NCBI GenBank assembly: GCA_003389325.1
Contig: QQVE01000033.1
Coordinates: 1 to 58,552 of the forward strand
DNA length: 58,552 bases
Reading direction: 5' to 3'
Origin: Planctomycetota bacterium
Lineage (GTDB): Bacteria > Planctomycetota > Planctomycetia > Pirellulales > PALSA-1355
The notes under the pieces were generated by a model. It was not told where the DNA came from and did no database searches. It saw nothing but the letters and a program-made list of their open reading frames with translations. Positions within the stretch are counted from its first letter, which is position 1, and every line of letters begins with the position of its first letter. Of the stretch, positions 35,544 to 44,486 are shown piece after piece. A program made the translations under genes and the position numbers.

Positions 35544-35613
35544 CCTGCCTCGCTTAGCCCGCCTCGGGACACAGCAAGCCAAACCGCATTCTTCGTGGCC
35601 GAGCGTTTGAACA

Positions 35614-35943
35614 ATGACAAACGAAGAAAAGCCACCACACGCCAACTTAGTCGGCCGAGTCGCGTGCAAGTGCTGTGGCTATATTACGATGGACCCCGCA
35701 GAGTACGACGATCAATGCGCCGTCTGCGACTGGACTCAGGATGACATCCAAGAAAGAGAACCCTATGAGGTGCACTGCCCTAACGGCGTAACGCTTCGAG
35801 AGGCGCAGCAAAACTTCCTGCGGTGCGGGAGCTATGTTCCCTATTATGTCTCAGTTCGAAGGCCTCTGGCCGAGCGCGTTGCCCAATACGCTCGGGATCC
35901 TGATTGGAAGCCGCTTCCGCCGCTGGACTCGATGAGTCCCTGA
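35614..35943 (+). CDS. CPCC-type cysteine-rich protein
   Basis: A 109-residue protein of the small Cys_rich_CPCC family. The first cysteine pair reads CKCCGYITMD (residues 18-27) instead of CPCC, then CAVCDW at 35-40, and the family's later helix is seen as NGVTLREAQQNFLRCGSY. Four cysteines probably bind one metal ion. These proteins are often found scattered near other accessory genes; their role is unknown. The codons are visibly less GC-rich than those of both neighbours (aca, gaa, aaa, cca and tta are used freely), which suggests later acquisition. Confidence 0.8.
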   Translation: MTNEEKPPHANLVGRVACKCCGYITMDPAEYDDQCAVCDWTQDDIQEREPYEVHCPNGVTLREAQQNFLRCGSYVPYYVSVRRPLAERVAQYARDPDWKPLPPLDSMSP

Positions 35944-35964
35944 CCGGCAATCCAGCGGCGGCGA

Positions 35965-38199
35965 CTACTCGTCGCCGTAGACGCGGGTGCTTTCCTGCTT
36001 GGCGATTGGCTCGCGGATTTCGTCGGTGGCGACCTGCACCTCGACGCGCTGGTCGCCCGGTTGCACGGCCTTCACTTTGATGGTGAACACCGTGTCGGCC
36101 TTGGGAGCCAACTGCCGCAGTGGCTCAAACCGCACGTACTGGCCCTCGATCTGGTGACGCACCGGGCCCTCGGCCGAAAGAGGCTTCATGCCCGCGGGCA
36201 CGAGTGCCGCCAGGCGGACGTTGCTGGCCGCTTTCGAGCCCTGGTTGGTCACGCGAATCTCGTACGAGGTTTCGGCCCCGACTTCGATTGGGTCCTTGAT
36301 GTCCGAGAGCTGGAAGTTAATGGCCGCCAGACCTTCGATGGACACGACCTCTTCGCTCTCGTCTTTCAGACCATCCTTCGACGAACCCTTGATCAGCAAT
36401 CGAGCGTCGCCGGCTTCCAGGGGCAGCGTCGTGAGCTTGACCGTGCCGGTTTCCTGCGGCGGCAGTTCTTCGAGGCTCCAGTACACGGCGTGCGTGTTCG
36501 GATCGAACTGCCCGCCGTTGTTGCACTCGACGAACTTCAAGTTCCGCGGCAACACGGCCACCAGGTCGATGTCCTTGGCTGACGCGGTGCCGGGGTTGCT
36601 GATCGAAATGCTGTGCGTGGCATTGCGCTCCAGATAGCGGCGCTTGGGGCCGGCGAGGGCCACTGCCAGTTTGGGAGCAACGATCTCGATTTCCGTGAGC
36701 GCTTCCGATTCGAGCTTGGCGTCGCCTGTGACTTTAATCGAGTTGGTGACCATGCCGGCTTCGGCGGCGACCAGGGCTAAATCCAGCTCGCGCGACTCGC
36801 CCGGCTTGAGCGTGCCCACTTCGAACTCGAGCTCCTTGCCCTGCGGATGCGAAAGGCCCTGCGGTACGTTTTCGGTCAGCAACACGCCCGAGGCCGCGCC
36901 GCTGCCGGGGTTCGAAAGCTTGATCCGCAGCGTCACTTGCTGCCCTTTGAGCACCTTGGAGGGGCCGTACACCTCGACGTTGAGCATCGGCTTGGTGGCC
37001 GTGGTGCGGACCGAAGCCTCGCTGTGAAAATGCACTCGCGCTACGCTGCCGACTTCGCCTTCGCTGGTGGGCATGAGCTGCATTTCGACGGTCTGCTCGC
37101 TGCCCGGCTTGAGGCTGCCCAGTTCCCAGACCACCGTCCCATCGGGACCGCGGGTGGCCGGAGGAGCCGTGTCGATCAACTGCGTGCCCTGCGGCACCTC
37201 GTCGTGAATCTCGACGCCCCGAGCGGTGGCGGTGCCCGTGTTCTTCACCTTGATCAGAAACTGCGCCGGCTTGCCGATCTGGATCTCGGGCGGAGCGACT
37301 TTTTCGATGACCAGGGCCGGTGACTGTGCACCGTTGAGTTGCGGATCGCCCGGGCGGCCGGTGCCTTCGCCGACGGGTTGCGGCGTCGGATAGTCGTCGC
37401 CTTCCAGAGGACCGATTGGCTCGCTGCTGGGAGCGATCGTGCCGGGCGCGCCGGCGGCGGTGGGGGCGGCATAGGGTTCCGTTGTGCCGTATCCTCCTTG
37501 GTCGCCGTACGGATCGTTGGCGGCGGAGGCCGGCGCGGCGGCCGCGGAGCGGAGCGGATTGCTGCTCGGCGCTGCTTCATAGCCGTCGGCGGCGGTGTCG
37601 GAGGGGTCCAAGCGGCGAGGTGCAACGTCTGCCGGTGGGTATTGTGCCGGAGCGGGCTCGGCCTCGACAGGCACCTGCGCGGCGACCGGCTGCGCTTCGT
37701 AACGCGACGGGGCCGCTGCCGGCTCGTCGCCTCCGACGAACGGACTGCCGCCCGAGGGAGCACGGTACGGATCGTCGACGGCGGCAACCTGGCTGTCGGC
37801 CGCATCCGGAATGTCGCCCGCGGCTGGGTCGTCGGCGTATGGCTCCGGTTCGGTGGACTCATACCCGCCATCTGCGGCCATCGCCGGGTCGTCTGCGGCG
37901 GCCGCTTCTTCGTCGGCTAGCGCGCCGGGATTGGCGAATGTCTGGTACCGCTCTTCGTCAACGGCTTCGGAAGCGGCGTCATCGACAAAGGGGCTAGTGG
38001 GCGCAGTAGCAGCGGCCACGGTTTGCGGATCGGCTTCGTCGCGGGCCAACGGAATCGGCGTCGGATTCGCGTCCTCTTCGGCGGCGGTTTCCCCGGCCTT
38101 GGCCTGAGGGGCGAACTTGTGCTGGGCGTAGTAGACGCCGGCCGAGCCGAGCCCCACGATTGTGCCCATGACCAGGATGCCGAGGAAAGTGCGTTTCAT
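35965..38199 (-). CDS. DUF11 repeat-containing envelope protein
   Basis: A 744-residue exported or membrane-anchored protein. The N-terminus MKRTFLGILVMGTIVGLGSA is an uncleaved helix or signal peptide. Residues about 40-280 are low complexity, rich in A, P, D, E, Y and G. Residues about 290-740 hold four DUF11-type (OmcB-like) beta-sandwich repeats, each opening like VIEKVAPPEIQIGKPAQFLI and containing NTGTATARGVEIHDEVPQG, NPGSGAASGVLLTENVPQG, NPGTASAKDIDLVAVLPRN or NQGSKAASNVRLAALVPAG. Repeats of this sort build cell-envelope structures in PVC bacteria. No cysteine pattern like chlamydial OmcB is visible. Confidence 0.88.
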   Translation of the reverse strand: MKRTFLGILVMGTIVGLGSAGVYYAQHKFAPQAKAGETAAEEDANPTPIPLARDEADPQTVAAATAPTSPFVDDAASEAVDEERYQTFANPGALADEEAAAADDPAMAADGGYESTEPEPYADDPAAGDIPDAADSQVAAVDDPYRAPSGGSPFVGGDEPAAAPSRYEAQPVAAQVPVEAEPAPAQYPPADVAPRRLDPSDTAADGYEAAPSSNPLRSAAAAPASAANDPYGDQGGYGTTEPYAAPTAAGAPGTIAPSSEPIGPLEGDDYPTPQPVGEGTGRPGDPQLNGAQSPALVIEKVAPPEIQIGKPAQFLIKVKNTGTATARGVEIHDEVPQGTQLIDTAPPATRGPDGTVVWELGSLKPGSEQTVEMQLMPTSEGEVGSVARVHFHSEASVRTTATKPMLNVEVYGPSKVLKGQQVTLRIKLSNPGSGAASGVLLTENVPQGLSHPQGKELEFEVGTLKPGESRELDLALVAAEAGMVTNSIKVTGDAKLESEALTEIEIVAPKLAVALAGPKRRYLERNATHSISISNPGTASAKDIDLVAVLPRNLKFVECNNGGQFDPNTHAVYWSLEELPPQETGTVKLTTLPLEAGDARLLIKGSSKDGLKDESEEVVSIEGLAAINFQLSDIKDPIEVGAETSYEIRVTNQGSKAASNVRLAALVPAGMKPLSAEGPVRHQIEGQYVRFEPLRQLAPKADTVFTIKVKAVQPGDQRVEVQVATDEIREPIAKQESTRVYGDE

Positions 38200-38570
38200 G
38201 TTCTTGCACCCGCAAGCGAGAGGTTGGAGCCGCGGCCGTTGCTGAGCCGCCGGCGAGCCGGAACCGGATTTGGAATCGAACGTTCGCGCTAGATGTGCCG
38301 CTTGCCGCGCGGTCGGTCAGCGCACCGTGTGCGGCGAGCGGGCGGCTTAAATACCAAACCCGGCCTGCGCGGCAAAGAGCACTTTCGCCACGGATTGCAA
38401 ATCGGGCCGACGTCGAATCGGCCCGCGATGGGCAGCGTGGGCCAGTTTGACACGCCTTGGACCCTGTGCCACAGTGGACCGCGGTTCCGACAGCATGCTC
38501 ACGCCAGCGTGAAACCGCACGCCCCGGGGCCAGCCACCACTCCATCATCCCCAGCCTTCGAGGTCCCCCC
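38200..38570. other. Divergent intergenic region, no gene seen
   Basis: 371 bases between the DUF11 gene (minus) and the VCBS gene (plus). Short frames are present but lack family resemblance. TTGACA-like TTTGACACG occurs near 38446 on the plus strand with no good -10 at standard distance. On the minus strand GGTATTTAAG near 38347 could be a -10 region. Both gene promoters should lie here. Confidence 0.45.
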
Positions 38571-39821
38571 ATGCTTCGTTGCGGCTTGCTCTGGATCCTG
38601 CTTGCATCGGCACTGGCATCGCCCGCCGCGGCCGAAGACCACGTGCTGCACAACTTCCGCGTCGTACCGCTGACCGACGTTTACTACTCGGAAGGAGCGA
38701 ACGTGGGCGACGTCGACGGCGACGGCGTCGTCGATGCGGTCTACGGGCCCAACTGGTATCGCGGACCGGATTTCAAGGAGAAGCACGCGATCTATCCGCC
38801 CCAGGCCCAGCCGCGGGAGCGCTATGCCGATCACTTCTTTTGCTGGCTGTACGACTTCAACGGCGATGGACGCAGCGACGTGTTCACCGTCGGCTTTCCC
38901 GGCACGCCCGCCTACGTGTACGAGAACCCAGGCACCGACGGCTTCGACGAGCCCTGGCCGCGGCACGAAGTGATCGACTCGGTGTGCAACGAATCGCCGC
39001 AGTTGATCGACCTGGTGGGCGACGAGCGGCCGGAACTCGTTTGTACCAACGGCGGATACTTCGGCTACGCCACGATCGATTGGAGCCAACCGTTTTCGCC
39101 GTGGACGTTTCACCGGGTGTCGGAAAAGAACGCTCCCCAGCCGTTCGGCCATGGCCTGGGCGTGGGCGACATCAACGGCGACGGCCGCACCGACATCCTC
39201 GCCAAGGACGGCTGGTTCGAGCAGCCCGAGGAGCTGGGCCAGGGGAAATGGACGAAGCACAAGGTGCGGTTCGCCGGCCCGGGAGGCGCCGAGATGTACG
39301 CCTACGACGTCGACGGCGATGGCGACAACGACGTCATCACCAGCCTCGCGGCCCACGACTTCGGCCTGGCCTGGCACGAGCAGCAGCGCGACGGTGACAA
39401 GATTGCCTTCCAGCAGCACCTGATCATGGGCAGCACGCCCCAGGAGAATCGCTACGGCCTGGTGTTCAGCGAGCTGCACTCGGTGAACGTGACCGACATC
39501 GACGGCGACGGCCTGAAAGACATCGTCACCGGCAAGACCTACTGGTCGCACCACACCCAGAGCCCGATGTGGGACGCCGGGGCCGTGGTCTATTGGTTCA
39601 AGCTCGTCCGCGGCGAAGACGGCACCATCGACTGGATACCCTACCGGGCCGCCGACGAAACCGGCATCGGCCGCCAGCTCACCGTGGCTGAAATCAACGG
39701 CGACGGACTGCCCGACATGATCGTCGGCGGAATGAAGGGAGCCCACGTGTTGCTGCACGAGCGGCAGAGCGTATCACCTGACGAGTGGCAGAAGGCCCAG
39801 CCAAAGCTAACGGCCGAATAG
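38571..39821 (+). CDS. Secreted FG-GAP/VCBS repeat protein
   Basis: A 416-residue exported protein. ATG 38571 begins a signal peptide (MLRCGLLWILLASALASPAA). The mature part holds FG-GAP/VCBS calcium-binding repeats: NVGDVDGDGVVDAVYGPNWY, YDFNGDGRSDVFTVGFPG, GVGDINGDGRTDILAKDGWF, YDVDGDGDNDVITS, TDIDGDGLKDIVTGKTYW and AEINGDGLPDMIVGGMKGAH. These DxDGDG loops bind Ca2+ in a seven-blade propeller. Such proteins are abundant in planctomycetes and are thought to bind ligands or act in polymer breakdown. The upstream in-frame ATG at 38457 lacks a signal-peptide context and is not used. Confidence 0.88.
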   Translation: MLRCGLLWILLASALASPAAAEDHVLHNFRVVPLTDVYYSEGANVGDVDGDGVVDAVYGPNWYRGPDFKEKHAIYPPQAQPRERYADHFFCWLYDFNGDGRSDVFTVGFPGTPAYVYENPGTDGFDEPWPRHEVIDSVCNESPQLIDLVGDERPELVCTNGGYFGYATIDWSQPFSPWTFHRVSEKNAPQPFGHGLGVGDINGDGRTDILAKDGWFEQPEELGQGKWTKHKVRFAGPGGAEMYAYDVDGDGDNDVITSLAAHDFGLAWHEQQRDGDKIAFQQHLIMGSTPQENRYGLVFSELHSVNVTDIDGDGLKDIVTGKTYWSHHTQSPMWDAGAVVYWFKLVRGEDGTIDWIPYRAADETGIGRQLTVAEINGDGLPDMIVGGMKGAHVLLHERQSVSPDEWQKAQPKLTAE

Positions 39822-39842
39822 GGTCGGGCACTTCATCGTCAC

Positions 39843-39919
39843 TAGCCCGAAGCGCGAGCGAGGGTTGCTGGGCGTCGCCCAAAGGACACTACGAAAACCC
39901 TCGCTCGCGCTTCGGGCTA
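39843..39919. repeat. Perfect 24-bp inverted repeat with inner hairpin (REP-like), between convergent genes
   Basis: Left arm 39843-39866 and right arm 39896-39919 are exact reverse complements over 24 bp, beginning TAGCCCGAAGCGCGAGCG. The 29-base loop holds a second perfect hairpin, TGGGCGTCGCCCA (39869-39881). It lies between the stops of the VCBS gene (39821) and LarA (39942), where it could stop transcription from both sides. The opening TAGCCCGAAGC core recurs at 6745-6755, so it looks like a member of a genome-wide repeat family. Confidence 0.85.
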
Positions 39920-39941
39920 TTGTCAGAAGCTCCGAACCGAC

Positions 39942-41213
39942 CTACGCGACTTGGGCCAGGACGTAGGGGCCCTTGGGAATCACAGCGATCTTGGCATCCG
40001 GGCCATATTCGGCCAGCGAGTCGGCCACGGCCTGCTCGACGCTCGGAGCACTTTCGACAAAGAGCTTGTCGATCGTGGCCGCCGGTAGGCCGTCGCTCAC
40101 GAGCTTCACCTTGCACTTGCGGCGCACCTTGGCCAGTTCCTCGAGTTGCCACTGGTCGAGCACGAAATACTTCTTACCCAGGATGCGCTCGACGAACACT
40201 TCGAGGCTGGGATTCTCGTCGAACAGCTTCTGAAACTCGGGGCTACCGATACCTTCGGTCAGGCCGGCGGCCAACACGATCGTGCCGCCATGCTTCACCA
40301 CCGGCAACGCTCCGGTCAGGCCTTTGACCGCCTGGTAGAAGGTGGTGTCGAGCGGATACCCGGCCGAGCTGGTCACCACGATGTCGACCGCCTCGTCGAT
40401 CGTGTCGGTCACCACGCCGCGCTCGAACTCGACGCCTTCGAGAAAGGCTGCTTCCATGTCGCCGGCCACGAACTTGAGCGGCCTCCGCTCGGCGTCGATT
40501 ACGACGTTGACGATAAAGTCGCAGCCGGTGTGGCGCCCGATCCAGGTGTTCTCTTCGTGAACGGGGTTGCCTTCCAGGATGCCGCAGTCGGCCTTGGGAT
40601 GCTCGAGGAAGTCCGGGCCGTGCCAGACCTTCACGGTTTCCAGCGCGGCGATGCCGGGGCAGATGAGCTTGCGCCCGCCGGAAAAGCCGGCCATCAGGTG
40701 CGGCTCGATCAAGCCGGTGGTGATCTTGAGATCGGCCTCGACGTAACGCGAGTCGATCCAAATCGGCACGCCGCGGGGGCTGTCGCCCAGGTAGGTGTGT
40801 TCGTTCCGTTCCTGGCCGTGGTGATCGACGACCTGGTAGCGCGCGGCGATGCGCTCGCCGACCATCTCAACGATCTCTTCCGGCTTGCTCGGCCGGTGCA
40901 ATCCGGTGGCCACGAGAATCGTGATCTTCTCCGGCGCAATTCCGGCCTGCTCGAGCGTGGCCAATACCGGCGTGAGGATCAGCTCGTTGGGCACTGGCCG
41001 CGTGATGTCGCTGATCACGACGCAGGCATCGCGGCGCCCCCGGGCCACCTCGGCCAGCGGAGGCGCGCCGGTGGGATGGCTCAGAACCGCTTGCACTTCC
41101 GCGGCCGGATCGGCCAGCGGCGGAGCGTTCTTGTAGGCCAGCGTCCGCACAACGCGATCGTCGGGCAGTTCCACTTCGAGCCCGCTGCGGGCATATTCGA
41201 GACAGACGCGCAT
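39942..41213 (-). CDS. Nickel-dependent lactate racemase-like protein (LarA family)
   Basis: A 423-residue protein of the LarA (DUF2088) family. LarA uses a Ni-pincer nucleotide cofactor bound to a lysine. The key segments are present: SDITRPVP (Asp69, Arg72), ATGLHRPSK (His106), [13 protein letters not shown] (His172, Lys182 for cofactor attachment) and a further His at 198 (VWHGP). Members racemise lactate or epimerise other alpha-hydroxy acids, so the substrate is open. Cofactor makers LarB, LarC and LarE are not in this window. The ATG at 41213 gives [11 protein letters not shown], the family N-terminus; a longer frame would run through the gene for the small basic protein. Confidence 0.9.
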   Translation of the reverse strand: MRVCLEYARSGLEVELPDDRVVRTLAYKNAPPLADPAAEVQAVLSHPTGAPPLAEVARGRRDACVVISDITRPVPNELILTPVLATLEQAGIAPEKITILVATGLHRPSKPEEIVEMVGERIAARYQVVDHHGQERNEHTYLGDSPRGVPIWIDSRYVEADLKITTGLIEPHLMAGFSGGRKLICPGIAALETVKVWHGPDFLEHPKADCGILEGNPVHEENTWIGRHTGCDFIVNVVIDAERRPLKFVAGDMEAAFLEGVEFERGVVTDTIDEAVDIVVTSSAGYPLDTTFYQAVKGLTGALPVVKHGGTIVLAAGLTEGIGSPEFQKLFDENPSLEVFVERILGKKYFVLDQWQLEELAKVRRKCKVKLVSDGLPAATIDKLFVESAPSVEQAVADSLAEYGPDAKIAVIPKGPYVLAQVA

Positions 41214-41260
41214 ATCGGAGTCAGAGGCTTCGTGAAGAATGGGACGCGCGCGGGGGGCAG

Positions 41261-41494
41261 CTATGCCTTGGCTTCCTTGGCCTCGCCGGCAGCTTCGCCT
41301 TCGTCTTCCTTCTTGGTCTTCTTCTTCTTTTTCATGGTGAGCTTGTAGACGCGCACCTTCGGCAGGCCCAGCGGGCTGTCGCCTTCCTGCCAACGCTCGG
41401 CCTCTTTCAGTCGGGCCAATCGCTCGGCGCGGTTCAACACGCTGCGGCTGCGAATCAGCCCGCGGCGGATGCGGAGGCTCTTGTCCATCGTCAT
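41261..41494 (-). CDS. PVC small basic protein (TIGR04137 type)
   Basis: A 77-residue basic protein opening [20 protein letters not shown] and containing [20 protein letters not shown] and [11 protein letters not shown], which match the small basic protein shared by planctomycetes, verrucomicrobia and chlamydiae. The C-terminal tail is [13 protein letters not shown] plus an alternating Glu/Ala/Lys stretch. Its role is unknown; the size, charge and deep conservation suggest a ribosome- or RNA-linked role, which is inference. ATG 41494 fits the start of homologues. It lies 47 bp upstream of LarA on the same strand. Confidence 0.88.
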   Translation of the reverse strand: MTMDKSLRIRRGLIRSRSVLNRAERLARLKEAERWQEGDSPLGLPKVRVYKLTMKKKKKTKKEDEGEAAGEAKEAKA

Positions 41495-41665
41495 GGCGTT
41501 CGTTCCTCGTGGATCGGTGTACGTGCGCGGCCCTGGGGCCGGGAAAGTTGGCGGGCGGAGCGCCGCGGCCACGGTCCTCGCCGGTTGGCCTGCGTCGAAG
41601 CCCTTTAATATACGGGCGAAACGCGGCACCAGCAAGGTGCGAATGCCTCGCTCGAAGCCTCGAAA

Positions 41666-42604
41666 TCAGGGCAAATCTCCCACCACCTCGTCGCCGGCCC
41701 GGGTCACCAGTGCGTCGTACAGGTCGGGATCGACCGTCTCGTCAATCGCCCGGGCCGAGCCGTCGCCGAAAAGGTGCATGATGCCGCTGGCGTGCATGCT
41801 CGAGGGGCCGTACAGGCTGTCGATCGAATCGTTCGAGTCGCCGTACTCGTAGTATGGTGCGTAGTTCAGTGAGAGCTCCGGACCGGCGTAGTCGGGCACG
41901 ACGCCGATGTCGAACCGCCGGGCCACGGCCGCCGAGCCGGTACCGTCGATCCACACCGCGGCATCCTGCTCGCGCGTCTCGACGACGAAGATCGTGCGCG
42001 AGAGCCCGTCGGTCACGTCGCGCAACCGGGTGCCCGAAACCGGAAAGATGGCCCCGTCGGGGCGGCGAATGCCGTTCGAATCGGGCCCCCACAGGCTGCC
42101 GACGGTCGTGGCTCCCATGGCCATGTAGTTGGCGATGGCAAACTCGTTGGAAATCGCCGTGTACTTGGGTTCGCGCGAGTAGTCCAACCCTTCAAACGAC
42201 GGACAGCGATAAAGCCCGACGACCATCGCCGCCGCCGGACGATTCGGCGGGGCCAGGGCCGAGACGTCGTAGTCGATCGACTGAGCCAGGTTTTGTCCCT
42301 CGACGAACGGCAACAGCAGGCTCCGCCAACTGTGCAAATGGACGTCGGGATCGAACTCGTAATTCCACACGCCAAAGTCGACGTCGCTGGTGCTCGAAGG
42401 CGGCAAGCGGCCGTGGGCATCGGCATAATGCTGCAGCGCGATGCCCATCTGCTTGAGATTGTCGAGGCATTGCGTGCGGCGAGCGCTCTCGCGGGCAGCC
42501 TGCACCGCGGGCAGCAACAGCGCTACGAGCAAGCCGATGATGCCGATCACCACCAGCAGCTCGATGAGCGTAAACCCGCTGGGCGATCGAGAGAATCGCG
42601 GCAT
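41666..42604 (-). CDS. DUF1559 prepilin-like protein with type IV pilin N-terminus
   Basis: A 312-residue protein. The prepilin peptidase site is PSG before [20 protein letters not shown] (residues 10-29), with Glu5 of the mature helix present, so it should be processed and moved like a pseudopilin. The DUF1559 domain follows: [34 protein letters not shown], a central variable part, and the C-terminal motif [20 protein letters not shown]. Planctomycete genomes carry dozens of such genes; their role is not established. ATG 42604 is chosen since it puts the cleavage site 9 residues in; an upstream start would push it to residue 35. Confidence 0.92.
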   Translation of the reverse strand: MPRFSRSPSGFTLIELLVVIGIIGLLVALLLPAVQAARESARRTQCLDNLKQMGIALQHYADAHGRLPPSSTSDVDFGVWNYEFDPDVHLHSWRSLLLPFVEGQNLAQSIDYDVSALAPPNRPAAAMVVGLYRCPSFEGLDYSREPKYTAISNEFAIANYMAMGATTVGSLWGPDSNGIRRPDGAIFPVSGTRLRDVTDGLSRTIFVVETREQDAAVWIDGTGSAAVARRFDIGVVPDYAGPELSLNYAPYYEYGDSNDSIDSLYGPSSMHASGIMHLFGDGSARAIDETVDPDLYDALVTRAGDEVVGDLP

Positions 42605-42718
42605 GGCACTAACCCGCGATACGAGGCCTGAATTCCTGTTCCTGCCTCGTATTCTACTCGAGCGGCCGTGACGCGGCAAAAACCGGCTGCTGCCCGGCGG
42701 CGGAAGTGGCGCTTCGCC

Positions 42719-43315
42719 TCAATCGTCGACCCGGGTGTCCGGCAGCGTGCGGCGCAGCTCGTTGATGCCGCGGGGCGAGATCTTCGTGTGCTTAACGATC
42801 AGCGTGGAAAGGTCGCGCAGATCGCGCAAGTGCACGATGCCCTTATCCGAGATTGCCGTGTCGCTGAGCACGAGGGTCTGCAGGTTGGTGAGCGGGTCGA
42901 GCGCCGGCATGCCTTCGTCAGTAATCTTCGTATGGCCCAGGTGCAGGGTCTTGAGCGAAGTCAGGTACTGGATGTGTTGCAGGCCCTCGTCATCGACCGC
43001 GGTGCCGCCGAGATAGAGCGTTTCGAGGTTCTTGAGCCCGCCGAGCCCGGCCAGGCCGGCGCCGGTGATCTGCTCGGCGTTCGAGCAGTTGATCGTGTTT
43101 ACTTCCGGCAGCACGCCCACGGCCGCCAGGATGGTCGGTCCGGCCTGCGTGCCGCTCAGGTCGACCGCCACGACGCGTCCCTCGCCGTCGGTGCGCAGCT
43201 TGCCGCCGGAAGCCTTGATCAGCGCGATCGCGTCTCCCTGGGGATCCGACGAGCAACCGCAGATGCCGAGCACGGCGGCCAGTGCCACGATGCCAAAGCT
43301 GTTAGAAAACCTCAT
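42719..43315 (-). CDS. Leucine-rich repeat lipoprotein
   Basis: A 198-residue envelope protein. ATG 43315 has GGGAGGA 8 bases upstream. The signal peptide MRFSNSFGIVALAAVLGI ends in CGC, a plausible but non-canonical lipobox, so the Cys may be lipid-modified. Residues about 85-190 hold four to five cysteine-free LRRs of the planctomycete type: LKNLETLYLGGTAVDDEGLQ, LTSLKTLHLGHTKITDEGMP, LTNLQTLVLSDTAISDKGIV and LRDLSTLIVKHTKISPRGIN. The consensus is L..L..L.L..T.I.D.G. Ligand and partner are unknown. Confidence 0.85.
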   Translation of the reverse strand: MRFSNSFGIVALAAVLGICGCSSDPQGDAIALIKASGGKLRTDGEGRVVAVDLSGTQAGPTILAAVGVLPEVNTINCSNAEQITGAGLAGLGGLKNLETLYLGGTAVDDEGLQHIQYLTSLKTLHLGHTKITDEGMPALDPLTNLQTLVLSDTAISDKGIVHLRDLRDLSTLIVKHTKISPRGINELRRTLPDTRVDD

Positions 43316-43475
43316 GGCGAACGTCCTCCCTCGCACGACTTCGACAGGCCCGGGCCGGATGCGTTTGACCGGTTGTAGGGGCTGGCCCGGCGGCCCGCTG
43401 AAACTATACGGTACGCTGGCTGCCCAGGGCGAAAGCCGCGCGGCCGAGCGGGCACGCTGGCGACGGCAGGGACGG

Positions 43476-44342
43476 TTATGCGGCGTTTTCGTGCTTCACG
43501 CCCTTGATCATCGCCAGAAAGTCCTTCATCGAGGCCGGCCGCCGTTCGGGATCGGCCTCGAGGCAGGCATAGATCGCCTTCTCCAGCTTCGGATCGATGT
43601 CGGGGCAGAACTTGCGGATGTCGGTCGGCTCGACGGCCCCGTGCGTCATGGCCGCCACGCCCGTGCCGCGCGGCCAGGGAAGCTCGAAGGCGCACAACTC
43701 GAAGGCCGTGACCCCAAAGGAGAAGATATCGAGCCTGTGGCTCGTGGGGCGTCGCCGCACGACTTCCGGGGCCATGTAGTTGGCCGTGCCCGTGCGATTG
43801 CCCGGTAGCGTATAGGGTGGAACCGCCGGCACGGTCAGGCCGAAGTCGATCAACTTCAGCGAGCGGCATTCCTTGTCGACGACGAAATTGCGCGGGCAGA
43901 TGTCACGGTGAATGTAGCCGGCGTCGTGCACGGCGGCGACGGCCTCGGCGGCCTGACGCAATAGCATCATGCGGCGGCTGTTGAGCTTCTGGCTGCGGCC
44001 AACGATGAGCGAGTTGAGGCCCGGCCCGTCGAGGAACTCCATCACCAGGAATTGCTCGTTGTCCGTCGAGACGCCGTGCTCCATCGTGCGCACGATGTGC
44101 GGGTGCACGATTTCCATGGCGATCTCGCCTTCTTTGGGCTTCTTGATGCCCACGAAGCGCGCTTCCAGCGCCGCGGTCTTCTCGCGGTCGAGGATCTTCA
44201 GGCCGACGACTTCCTTCGTCTTGCGGTCGCGCGCCATGTAGAACGTCGACATCGTGCCCGACATCGCTTCGCGCAGGAGCTCGAAACGCGACCGCAGGTT
44301 GGTCTTGCTCGAGACCTTGAACAGCTTGTCCAAGAGACCCAT
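43476..44342 (-). CDS. Serine/threonine protein kinase (compact)
   Basis: A 288-residue cytoplasmic kinase with one domain and no membrane helix or sensor. The VAIK lysine is at 49 (VVGLKIL), the catalytic loop is HRDICPRN (about 149-156), and DFG (about 165) and YMAPE are present. The glycine loop is degenerate (EAMSGTMSTFYMAR instead of GxGxxGxV), so ATP binding may differ. The C-lobe ends with RPASMKDFLAMIKG. It targets other proteins; none can be named. ATG 44342 gives MGLLDKLFKVSSKT; an upstream in-frame start would add 39 residues without resemblance. It lies between accD upstream and the LRR lipoprotein downstream, with gaps over 140 bp. Confidence 0.9.
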   Translation of the reverse strand: MGLLDKLFKVSSKTNLRSRFELLREAMSGTMSTFYMARDRKTKEVVGLKILDREKTAALEARFVGIKKPKEGEIAMEIVHPHIVRTMEHGVSTDNEQFLVMEFLDGPGLNSLIVGRSQKLNSRRMMLLRQAAEAVAAVHDAGYIHRDICPRNFVVDKECRSLKLIDFGLTVPAVPPYTLPGNRTGTANYMAPEVVRRRPTSHRLDIFSFGVTAFELCAFELPWPRGTGVAAMTHGAVEPTDIRKFCPDIDPKLEKAIYACLEADPERRPASMKDFLAMIKGVKHENAA

Positions 44343-44486
44343 CGACGAGATTCTCCGCACCGTGGCGACCCCGGCGGCGGAAAGGAAAAGACTCAGGCGC
44401 CGCCCGAGGGCCTCTAGCGCTACTCTATTCCCAAACGCCGACACTGACAAGCGAACCACAGGAGCGGCAGAGCGTCCCGTCGCCGT

